From Chloroflexota bacterium (GTDB lineage: Bacteria > Chloroflexota > Limnocylindria > Limnocylindrales > CSP1-4), in the NCBI GenBank assembly GCA_021812735.1, contig JAKAMV010000445.1:1-7965 (forward strand): DNA of 7,965 bases, given 5' to 3'. The notes beneath the pieces were generated by a model. The model was not told the origin of the DNA and did no database searches. It saw nothing but the letters and a program-made list of their open reading frames with translations. Of the stretch, positions 1-5,795 are shown one piece after another. Position 1 is the first letter of the stretch; each line of letters starts with the position of its first letter. The translations under genes were made by a program, and so were the position numbers.

Positions 1-98
1 GCGCTGCCGCCGCCGCTGCCGTCGCCGCTGCCGTCGCCGCGCTCGCCGCTGCCGTCGCCGCTGCCGCCGCTGCTGCCGCCGCCCCCTGCTGCCGCCCC
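1..98. repeat. Imperfect 12-bp GC-rich tandem repeat at the left edge
   Basis: The unit gccgctgccgtc occurs at 12-23, 24-35 and 45-56, with a one-base variant (gccgctgccgcc) at 57-68 and degenerate flanking copies. All changes keep a 3-base period. On the + strand, frame 1 reads Pro-Leu-Pro-Ser repeats and is open from base 1 to a stop at 313-315. On the - strand a frame starting with ATG at 113-111 reads a Gly/Ser/Asp-rich repeat and runs off the window. Either could be the low-complexity end of a protein, and neither has an independent domain to support it. Such a repeat is also a typical place for an assembly to break. Confidence 0.75.
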
Positions 99-338
99 TT
101 CGGGCCACCCCATGGCCTCAAGGTTCCGTCTCGGGACGCCTCGCCCACGCGGTGGCCGCATCTTGTGGGGCATTGCGGCGACGCCTGGCGATTGGGCCGC
201 GCGATGGCCCGGTCAGTTCACCGCGAGACCAGAGGGCCATGCCGCGGTCCGCGGCCCACGGCGTCGGATCGCGGGGTCGGCACCCGTCTGCTCCATCTCG
301 GTGAGTCGTAGATAAGGCGCCGGGATCATGGTCATCCG
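99..338. other. Upstream region of the XRE gene, no gene supported
   Basis: The + frame from 112 to 315 is Arg/Pro/Gly-rich and lacks a recognisable domain. The - strand frame across 118-669 overlaps the XRE gene and is also Arg/Ala-rich; both look like GC-driven open frames. A perfect dyad gccgcgg-t-ccgcggc lies at 241-255. TAGATA at 309-314 resembles a -10 element, but I see no matching -35, so a promoter call is weak. Confidence 0.5.
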
Positions 339-998
339 GTGACGACGCGGCAACGACCCTCCCATATGGGCGCAGAGGACGCCCGCCGGATCTCAGTAGA
401 CGTGGGACGCGAGATCCGCCTGGCACGACGAACTGCCGGGCTGAGCCAGCGAGCGGCGGCGGCACGAGCCGGCGTATCGCGGTCGCAGTTCGGCCGACTG
501 GAGCGCGGCCAGCAGCGGCGCCCGACGCTCGAACTCGCATGTCGGTGCAGCAGAGCCGTCGGGCTGGCCCTCGGGTGCCGGGCCTTCCCCGACGGCTCGC
601 CAGTGCGCGACGCTGCGTCGCTCGTGCTGCTCGGCCGGCTTGAGTCGCTGCTCGGCAAGCCGCTCTCAATGCGCCGGGAAGTGGGCCTGCCCATCGCCGG
701 GGACCGGCGGGCGTGGGACGCGCGGATCGCCGGCGATGGATCCAGTAGGGCGTCGGTCGAGGCCGAGACCCATCTCCACGACATGCAGGCTACGGCGCGT
801 CGCCTCGACCTCAAGACCCGCGACGATCCGGGCGCCGGCGTCGTGATCCTCCTGGTGAACAAGACGGCGCACAACCGCCGCGTCCTCGCAGAGCATCGGG
901 AGGCACTGCGGGCGCAGCTCCCCCTGGACGGGGCAGCCATCCTTCGGGCACTGCGCCGCGGCCAGGTCCCGGCGGCGAGTGGGATCCTGCTCCTGTAG
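339..998 (+). CDS. XRE-family helix-turn-helix protein with conserved C-terminal domain
   Basis: This is probably a DNA-binding regulator of 219 residues. Residues 22-78 form a Cro/C1-type helix-turn-helix: VGREIRLARRTAGLSQ, then helices through AGVSRSQFGRLERG, then a hydrophobic final helix. The second half (about 90-219) has the pattern PIAGDRRAWDARI, then VEAETHLHD (residues 140-148), RRLDLKTRDD and VILLVNKTAHNRR. From memory this HTH plus C-terminal combination recurs in high-GC Chloroflexota and Actinomycetota and is usually annotated only as HTH protein. The AWD...ExE...K spacing is faintly like a restriction-endonuclease fold, which is inference only. The start is uncertain: GTG at 339 or ATG at 366 (residue 10); neither has a clear Shine-Dalgarno, and both lie upstream of the HTH. 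No neighbour suggests a target; it appears monocistronic, with a long gap after it. Confidence 0.85.
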   Translation: MTTRQRPSHMGAEDARRISVDVGREIRLARRTAGLSQRAAAARAGVSRSQFGRLERGQQRRPTLELACRCSRAVGLALGCRAFPDGSPVRDAASLVLLGRLESLLGKPLSMRREVGLPIAGDRRAWDARIAGDGSSRASVEAETHLHDMQATARRLDLKTRDDPGAGVVILLVNKTAHNRRVLAEHREALRAQLPLDGAAILRALRRGQVPAASGILLL

Positions 999-1029
999 GT
1001 GCTGGCGCGTCTGCAGGTGCTGGCGCGTC
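997..1029. repeat. 15-bp direct repeat after the XRE gene
   Basis: aggtgctggcgcgtc occurs at 997-1011 and again at 1015-1029, a period of 18 bases. The first copy begins on the TAG stop codon of the XRE gene. It may be a local slippage duplication; no function is evident. Confidence 0.7.
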
Positions 1030-1492
1030 GCCCGCAACCGGACCACCGCGTCGCGGCACGAGGTTGCGTCGCCCCTTGGCGGTCACTCGGAGGGCGGCCG
1101 CCCCATCGCGGCCGCACGGTGGGCCAGCGGTTCCGCGACGTCTCCGACGGGCCACGCCATGGCCCTGCGCATCGCCGAGCTGCCACAGCACGGAATGCGA
1201 GTCCACGGCGTGGCCGCTTTGGTGCATCACGGATCTACAAGGCCGCAGCATGGCCCGCGACGTGGGGCGCGAGGGGGCGCGGGGGCGAGACGGGCGAGGC
1301 GAAGGCAGGCCAGGCCAGAACCCAAGTCATTTCGGCGCCCGGCCCGACGCCGCCCGTGGCGCCGAGCCGGGCGCACGAGACGCCAACTGGCGGCACCGGC
1401 GCTATGTACCGACCGGGGGACGGCGGTCCACCGCACCCCGGAATATCCTCGGAACGCCATCCGTCCGGGGAACAAGGACGCAAGCCACGCCG
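1030..1492. other. Gene-free stretch before the cyclophilin gene
   Basis: About 460 bases with several overlapping open frames on both strands, all rich in Arg, Pro, Gly and Ala and without recognisable domains. A perfect 12-bp palindrome gggcggccgccc lies at 1092-1103. The cyclophilin frame stays open back to 1064, but that extension has no signal-peptide or family character. TATGTA at 1403-1408 could be a -10 element, weakly supported. I see no RNA gene here. Confidence 0.5.
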
Positions 1493-2221
1493 ATGATCCG
1501 CCGCGCCTCCGCCCGCCTCCTGCCCCTCGTCGCCATCCTGGCGCTGGTCGCGGGTTGCTCGGCGGCCGCCAGCAATCCCACCGTCCCGCCCGTGGGGTCC
1601 CCGGTCCCGTCGGCCAGCGCGGCGCCCCTCGATTCGCACCCGCCCGAGTCAAGCTACCCGCCGGGCTGCCCCACCAAGCAGCCGGCGGCACTGCCCGCGG
1701 GCCAGACCCGCACGATCACGATCTCCACCAGCAAGGGCCAGATCGTGATCAAGGCGGAGGGGGCCCTGTCGCCGATCGCGGTCGGCAACTTCGTCGCCCT
1801 GGCCGAGTGCGGCTACTACGACGGCGTGGTCTTCCACCGCATCGTTCCGGACTTCGTGCTCCAGGGCGGCGACGGCAGCTTCGGGCGCGAGCCGAACGTC
1901 AACCTGGACTACGTCGGGTTCGGCGGGGCGCCCTACACCATCCAGGACGAGCCCGTCACGGCCAAGTACCTGCGGGGGACGGTGGCCATGGCGCGGACGA
2001 GCCAGCCCAACTCGGTGACGTCCCAGTTCTTCATCGTCCTGTCGGACAGCGCGGCGTCAGCGCTCGGCAGCAGCGAGGCAGACAACTACCAGATCATCGG
2101 CCACGTCACCTCGGGGATGAGCACGGTCGACGCCATCGCCGCGATGCCCAACTCGGGCAGCCCCTACAACATCGCCACATCGCCCGTCGCCATGGACACG
2201 GTGACGGTCACCAACCCCTGA
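1493..2221 (+). CDS. Cyclophilin-type peptidyl-prolyl cis-trans isomerase, lipoprotein
   Basis: The 242-residue product should catalyse cis-trans isomerisation of X-Pro bonds in proteins outside the cytoplasmic membrane. The N-terminus is a lipoprotein signal: basic MIRR, a hydrophobic run, then lipobox VAGC with Cys22 as the expected lipidated residue. A Pro/Ser/Ala-rich linker (about 23-60) precedes the cyclophilin domain (about 70-242). Residues 107-127 carry the family signature, with GYYDGVVFHR ending in the catalytic Arg116, then Phe121 and Gln124 in FVLQGGD. SQFFI at 177-181 is the second active-site strand, and NYQIIGHVTSGM matches the late cyclophilin region. The ATG at 1493 is chosen because the signal peptide begins exactly there; AAGGA at 1474-1478 is a somewhat distant ribosome binding site (14 bases). 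The frame is open upstream to 1064 but that part is not cyclophilin-like. The gene appears to stand alone. Confidence 0.95.
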   Translation: MIRRASARLLPLVAILALVAGCSAAASNPTVPPVGSPVPSASAAPLDSHPPESSYPPGCPTKQPAALPAGQTRTITISTSKGQIVIKAEGALSPIAVGNFVALAECGYYDGVVFHRIVPDFVLQGGDGSFGREPNVNLDYVGFGGAPYTIQDEPVTAKYLRGTVAMARTSQPNSVTSQFFIVLSDSAASALGSSEADNYQIIGHVTSGMSTVDAIAAMPNSGSPYNIATSPVAMDTVTVTNP

Positions 2222-2255
2222 ACGCGGCGCGGTCATCGAGGCAGCGGGCGCGACT

Positions 2256-2271
2256 GGTGCGTCCGCGCACC
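2256..2271 (+). terminator. Hairpin after the cyclophilin gene
   Basis: GGTGCG-tccg-CGCACC is a perfect 6-bp stem with a 4-base loop, 34 bases after the stop codon. There is no T-run, so an intrinsic terminator of the classic kind is not shown. The same stem sequence with another loop follows the Rieske gene at 6334-6349. Confidence 0.45.
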
Positions 2272-2294
2272 AAGGGACGGGCGCACGTGACGCG

Positions 2295-2355
2295 CAGGGG
2301 CCGCCTGCGGGCCCTCTGTCCCCGTGGCTGACGGGCCACCTGGCCCTGCGGGGCC
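2295..2355 (+). terminator. GC-rich hairpin pair between cyclophilin and kinase genes
   Basis: gggcc-gcctgcg-ggccc lies within 2298-2314, with an outer CAG/CTG pairing interrupted by a bulge (2295-2318). A second perfect stem, ggccc-tgcg-gggcc, lies at 2342-2355. No T-tract follows the first; the second ends just before the AT-rich stretch upstream of the kinase gene. They may end cyclophilin transcription or shape the kinase promoter. In such GC-rich DNA short stems also arise by chance. Confidence 0.3.
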
Positions 2356-2357
2356 CC

Positions 2358-2382
2358 TATATCGAACGATACATTCGCGTCT
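2358..2382 (+). promoter_or_regulatory. Candidate promoter/operator of the kinase gene, possibly leaderless
   Basis: This short AT-rich island holds a 12-bp dyad, TATCG-aa-CGATA (2360-2371), which overlaps TACATT (2370-2375), a possible -10 element. The GTG start at 2383 lies 7 bases after that hexamer and has no Shine-Dalgarno, as expected for a leaderless mRNA. No clear -35 is seen. The overlap of dyad and possible -10 would suit a repressor or autoregulator; this is inference. Confidence 0.35.
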
Positions 2383-4191
2383 GTGAACAGCCAGCGTCCC
2401 GACGGTGACCTGTCGCGGTTCAAGTGGGCAACGGTCGTCGGCCCGCTCGTGTTCGTGGTCCTCCTCGAGGTGTTCCGGGACACCTTCCTGGACCAGACGC
2501 TGTCGGCCGACGAGAGCCGGCTCGCCGCCCTAATGATCATCGGCGGCGCGATCCTCATGTTCGCGTTCGTGGTCGGCGTCTACCTCGACCGGGCACAACG
2601 CCAGCTGGTGGCGCACAACCGGGACCTCACGGCCACCCACGCCGTGAGCTCGGCCGTCCGGGGCACGCTGTCGCTCCCCAACCTCCTCGAGCAGGCGCTC
2701 GACCGCCTCATGGCGCACACGGGCGCGCTGGCCGGCCAGGTCACGGTCACGGCGGCCGACGAGCCGCTCGCGATCCGCCGCCCGGTACAGCTCGCGCCCG
2801 GCCTCGCCTGGCTCGGCGCGATCCTCGACGAGCCGGTCGACCAGGCAGTGGATTCACCGTCCTATGGCCGTCGAGCCTCGGTGGACACCGGCATCCTCGA
2901 CATCCCGCTCATCCGCGGCGTCGAGCGCATCGGGCACGTGCGCCTCGCGTTCCACCCGCCCGTCGAGCCCGAGATCAGCGGCGCTGCCTTCACGGACATC
3001 GCGGGCGAGATCGCCGGCGCGGCCCAGCTGGGCCTCACCGTCGCCGACCTCCACCGGCGCGAGCGGGAGCGTGCCGCGCTCTACGCGGTCGCCCTCCAGC
3101 TGACGGGCCGCAACGACCTCCGCGACGTGCTCGACACGATCACCACCCACGCTCGCGAGCTGCTCGGCGCCGAGCGAGCCATCGTGTGCCTCGCGGACCC
3201 GAGTCCGGCGGGCCGGCGCGAGGCGGCATCCGGCGACCGCATCGCGCTGGCGGACAACGGCAGCGCCTGCCTGATCGCGCACGAGAACCCGCTAGCCCAG
3301 CACCCGCGGAATCCCGACTGCCCGGTCGTCGTGGCCGGGGACCATCGCGCCTGGGCTGCCCGGCCGATGCGCGGACCCGACGGCCTCCTCGGCGAGCTCT
3401 GCGTCGTGCGTGCCGGGCGGGCCTTCACGGGCCAGGAGGAGAACCTTCTGGGCGCCCTGGCCGACATGGCGTCGATCGCGGTGCGCACCGCCCGCCTCCA
3501 CGAGGCCGAGGAGCAGTGGACGATCCACGCCGAGCGCGACCGGATCGCCCGCGAGCTCCACGACAGCCTCGCCCAGGTCCTCGGGGTGATCCACCTGCAG
3601 CTGCGCGCGCTCGAGACGCGCGCGAAGGACGAGGCGAGCCACCTGATGGCCGCCGAGCTGTCCGAGATCGCCGAGACGGCCGACGAGGCGTACCGGGACG
3701 TCCGTGAGGCCATCCTCGGCCTGCGCGAGACCGTGCGCGAGGACGACGGCCTGGAGGGCTCCCTGCGCGAGTACCTGCGGAAGTACAGCCGCCAGACGGG
3801 AATCGTGGCAGCCCTCAACTGCAGCGGCGAGACGCGCACCGCCCTGTCGCCCCGGGCGGAGGTGCAGCTCCTCCGGGTTGTCCAGGAGGCGCTGACGAAC
3901 ACGCGCAAGCACTCGCGCGCCAAGCATGTGACGGTGAACCTCGACTGCGTGGGCGCCGTCACCACCATCACGATCGAGGACGATGGGGTAGGCTTGGACC
4001 CCTCGACCGTGGCGCGGTCGATGGAAGGCGGCTTCGGCCTCGCCTCCATGCGCGAGCGGGTCGAGCAGGTCGGCGGCAGGATCGCCGTCCATACTGCCCC
4101 GAACCAGGGCACGACCATCCGGGTCGAGCTCGACGCCGAGGTCACGCGTGGCACACCTTCCGCCCAAGCTCCGGGTACTCCTCGTCGATGA
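2383..4191 (+). CDS. NarX/DegS-type (HisKA_3) sensor histidine kinase with two membrane helices and GAF domains
   Basis: The 602-residue kinase should autophosphorylate and pass phosphate to the regulator encoded next. Two membrane segments (about 14-33 and 47-69) enclose a short outside loop. A weak GAF-like region (about 90-215) leads through a charged linker to a clearer GAF domain (about 230-372). The dimerisation/phosphoacceptor region has ERDRIARELHDSLAQ with His393. The ATPase domain shows the N box near Asn506 (ALTNTRKHS), G1 as DDGVG (533-537) and G2 as GGFGLASMRERV (549-560). The GAF region contains Cys269, Cys296, His300 and Cys313, which might bind a metal, haem or redox cluster; this is speculation. 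The GTG at 2383 places the first helix close to the N-terminus and has no Shine-Dalgarno. The end overlaps the regulator gene by 44 bases. The ligand is unknown. Confidence 0.95.
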   Translation: MNSQRPDGDLSRFKWATVVGPLVFVVLLEVFRDTFLDQTLSADESRLAALMIIGGAILMFAFVVGVYLDRAQRQLVAHNRDLTATHAVSSAVRGTLSLPNLLEQALDRLMAHTGALAGQVTVTAADEPLAIRRPVQLAPGLAWLGAILDEPVDQAVDSPSYGRRASVDTGILDIPLIRGVERIGHVRLAFHPPVEPEISGAAFTDIAGEIAGAAQLGLTVADLHRRERERAALYAVALQLTGRNDLRDVLDTITTHARELLGAERAIVCLADPSPAGRREAASGDRIALADNGSACLIAHENPLAQHPRNPDCPVVVAGDHRAWAARPMRGPDGLLGELCVVRAGRAFTGQEENLLGALADMASIAVRTARLHEAEEQWTIHAERDRIARELHDSLAQVLGVIHLQLRALETRAKDEASHLMAAELSEIAETADEAYRDVREAILGLRETVREDDGLEGSLREYLRKYSRQTGIVAALNCSGETRTALSPRAEVQLLRVVQEALTNTRKHSRAKHVTVNLDCVGAVTTITIEDDGVGLDPSTVARSMEGGFGLASMRERVEQVGGRIAVHTAPNQGTTIRVELDAEVTRGTPSAQAPGTPRR

Positions 4192-4846
4192 CCAGCCCCT
4201 GTTCCGGCGGGCGCTGGCGACCCTGATCAGCGCCCAGTTCGACATGACCGTCGTGGGCGAGGGCGAGCACGGTCGCGACGCGCTCGAGAAGGTGCGCGCC
4301 CTGCGCCCTGACATCGTCGTGATGGACGTGAACATGCCGGTTGCCGATGGCGTGGAGGGCGTGACCGCCATCCGCAGTGCCGGGTTCACGACGCCCATCG
4401 TGATGCTCACGGTGTCCGAGGACGACGACGACCTGTTCGAGTCGATCAAGGCCGGCGCCAACGGGTATCTGCTGAAGAACGTCCGCCCGGAGGACCTGTT
4501 CGAGAACCTGCGCGGGGTGATGCGCGGCGAGGCGCCGATCGCCCCAGCGGTCGCCTCCAAGCTGCTCGAGGCGCTCCGGACGGGCGGACTCGCGGCACGG
4601 GGCATGGCCGCCCCTGCGACCGCTCCTGGCGACATGATGCTCACTCGGCGCGAGAGCGAGATCCTCCAGCTCGTGGCGGACGGCCTGTCGAACAAGGAGA
4701 TCGCGAACGAGCTCACGATCACCGAGGGCACCGTCAAGAACCACGTGCACAATGCCCTCGAGAAGCTCCACCTCACCAACCGGGTGCCGGCCGCCGCCTA
4801 TGCGGTGCGCCAGGGCCTCAAGAACCCGGAGAGCCAGCGCGACTGA
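4148..4846 (+). CDS. NarL/LuxR-family response regulator
   Basis: A 232-residue transcription regulator, cognate partner of the kinase just upstream by overlap and family match. The receiver domain (about 8-125) has the acidic pair Asp14-Asp15, phosphoacceptor Asp60 in IVVMDVNMP, switch Thr88 and Lys110 in GYLLKN, all at standard spacing, so it should be phosphorylatable. An Ala/Gly-rich linker follows. The LuxR-type HTH (about 165-222) contains LTRRESEILQLVADGLSNKE, IANELTITEGTVKNHV and NRVPAAAYA. The GTG start at 4148 has GAGGT at 4138-4142, 5 bases upstream, and sits inside the kinase gene, which suggests translational coupling. An unusual acidic run SEDDDD follows Thr88. Target genes are unknown. 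Confidence 0.96.
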   Translation: MAHLPPKLRVLLVDDQPLFRRALATLISAQFDMTVVGEGEHGRDALEKVRALRPDIVVMDVNMPVADGVEGVTAIRSAGFTTPIVMLTVSEDDDDLFESIKAGANGYLLKNVRPEDLFENLRGVMRGEAPIAPAVASKLLEALRTGGLAARGMAAPATAPGDMMLTRRESEILQLVADGLSNKEIANELTITEGTVKNHVHNALEKLHLTNRVPAAAYAVRQGLKNPESQRD

Positions 4847-4863
4847 CGCGGCCGCCGCGCGTC
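4845..4863 (+). terminator. Hairpin overlapping the regulator stop codon
   Basis: GACGCG-gccgccg-CGCGTC gives a perfect 6-bp stem with a 7-base loop, starting within the TGA stop codon. No T-run follows. It could mark the end of the kinase-regulator transcript; chance is possible at this GC content. Confidence 0.3.
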
Positions 4864-4924
4864 CCTCCATCGCGTGCCCTCTCCCTGCCGCGCCAACGTC
4901 TGGGCCCCTCGGGCCAGCGGCGCC

Positions 4925-4994
4925 GGGCCAAGCGCCGACTCGGACCGCCCGGCGGCCCTGGGCCAAGCGCCGACTCGGACCGCCCGGCGGCCCT
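4925..4994. repeat. Perfect 35-bp tandem duplication
   Basis: Positions 4925-4959 and 4960-4994 are identical, beginning gggccaagcgccgactcgg and ending cggcggccct. Each unit ends in a near-palindrome, ggaccgcc-c-ggcggccc, whose - strand RNA would pair fully with one G-U pair. There is no spacer between units, so it is not a CRISPR. It may be a recent replication-slippage duplication or a multi-copy structural element. Confidence 0.9.
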
Positions 4995-5107
4995 ATCGTC
5001 GCTTCGCCTCACGTTCCGACCATCAGGCGGCCCATACGGCGCCCAGCGCGCCTCGCGGACGGTGGTCGGGCCAGCTCGTGATCCGATCGGCGCTCCGCGC
5101 GCCCATA

Positions 5108-5124
5108 GGGCCGCCCGGCGGCCC
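5108..5124. repeat. Perfect palindrome related to the 35-bp repeat end
   Basis: gggccgcc-c-ggcggccc has 8-base arms around one central base. It is the same dyad that ends each 35-bp unit, here without the mismatch. It could form a hairpin in RNA or a protein-binding site; function unknown. Confidence 0.7.
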
Positions 5125-5380
5125 GCGGCGGCAACGGCGCACAGCAGCACGAGGTGGTCGAAGGCGAGGGTGGCGCACAGGCGCGGAGGCCCTGGCCGAT
5201 GGTGACGCACCGCCCGAGGCCCACGCCGGCGGCGGGCGGATCCCGCGCAGCTGCCCGCTTCCCCCGACCGATACATCCGCGCTCGGCTGGGCGTGTGCAA
5301 CACGACGGATGGGCATGACGTTCGGGCGCGCCTAGCATCCTCGCACGGGCTGGGGGAAGCCCGAGGGAGAGGGAGCCTAG

Positions 5381-5782
5381 GTGCCGCCTGCCGTGGTCCA
5401 CGTGCTGCTGCTGTACAGCCATCCGTTGATGGGCGAGGGCCTCGGCCGGATGCTCGAGACCGAGCCGGGGCTCAGCGTCGAGGCCGTCGACGTGTCGGCG
5501 GCCGGCGCCGTCGACACCGCCCTGGACGCCGGCCCGGATGTGATCATCCTCGAGGAGGGCGGTCCGCTCGACGCGGCGGATGTCGTCCGTCGCTCGACGT
5601 GCTCGGTGGTGCTCGACGTGGACATCAACACGACCAACGCCTGGACGCTCTCCCGCGAGACGCTGTCCACGCGCCCGGACGACTTCCTGGCCTCGCTCAG
5701 GTCGGTCGTGGCGCGGGTGGTGGACCACGGCGGGGGGGGTGGCCCAGACAGGGCAGCGACACGAGCCGTCGTTTCCGGCTAG
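5381..5782 (+). CDS. Degenerate receiver-domain protein (pseudo-receiver)
   Basis: The 133-residue product looks like an isolated response-regulator receiver without an output domain. HVLLLYSHPLMGEGL (7-21), PDVIILEEGGP (52-62) and a final helix DDFLASLRSVVARVV align by eye with the regulator encoded at 4148. The signalling residues are gone, however: the acidic pair is Tyr12-Ser13, the phosphoacceptor position is Glu58, and the switch threonine and conserved lysine are not found. Glu at that site can mimic a phosphorylated Asp in other receivers, so constitutive or phosphate-independent function is possible; this is inference. The GTG start at 5381 has a purine-rich ribosome binding site, with GGGAG at 5371-5375 5 bases upstream. 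The C-terminus after residue 115 is Gly-rich and crosses a run of eight G (5732-5739), so its exact end is uncertain. It ends 13 bases before the Rieske gene. Confidence 0.7.
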   Translation: MPPAVVHVLLLYSHPLMGEGLGRMLETEPGLSVEAVDVSAAGAVDTALDAGPDVIILEEGGPLDAADVVRRSTCSVVLDVDINTTNAWTLSRETLSTRPDDFLASLRSVVARVVDHGGGGGPDRAATRAVVSG

Positions 5783-5795
5783 CCTCGATTTCAGC
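5780..5795 (+). promoter_or_regulatory. Candidate -10 element for the Rieske gene, overlapping the upstream stop codon
   Basis: TAGCCT (5780-5785) lies 10 bases before the ATG at 5796, and there is no Shine-Dalgarno between them. This geometry suits a leaderless or nearly leaderless transcript. Translation after read-through from the pseudo-receiver gene is the alternative. No -35 is clear. Confidence 0.25.

Larger units (their letters stand above)
4847..5380. other. Long gene-free region with palindromic GC-rich repeats
   Basis: This 530-base gap separates the two-component pair from the pseudo-receiver gene. Open frames on both strands are Arg/Pro/Gly-rich and domain-free. It contains the 35-bp tandem duplication (4925-4994), a partial unit just before it (gggccagcg at 4911), and a perfect palindrome at 5108-5124. 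The 11-base arm ggcggccctat (4986-4996) recurs inverted at 5105-5115. Near its right end lie cgatacat (5269-5276) and TAGCAT (5333-5338), the latter a possible -10 element about 40 bases before the next gene. I see no tRNA or other RNA gene by eye. Confidence 0.6.

Noticed and set aside
979..2331. 450-codon + frame overlapping the cyclophilin gene
   Set aside because: It is Arg/Gly/His-rich, in another frame from the clear cyclophilin, and has no recognisable motif. The 999-1496 frame was rejected on the same grounds.
3292..4779. 495-codon open frame on the - strand opposite the kinase and regulator genes
   Set aside because: It lies antisense to two genes with unambiguous domains, has no domain of its own, and such shadows are expected at this GC content. 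The same applies to the long - strand frames at 332-1186, 5009-6094 and 6054-7526.
4925..4994. Possible CRISPR from repeated 35-bp units
   Set aside because: The two units are directly adjacent with no spacer, and no cas gene is visible.
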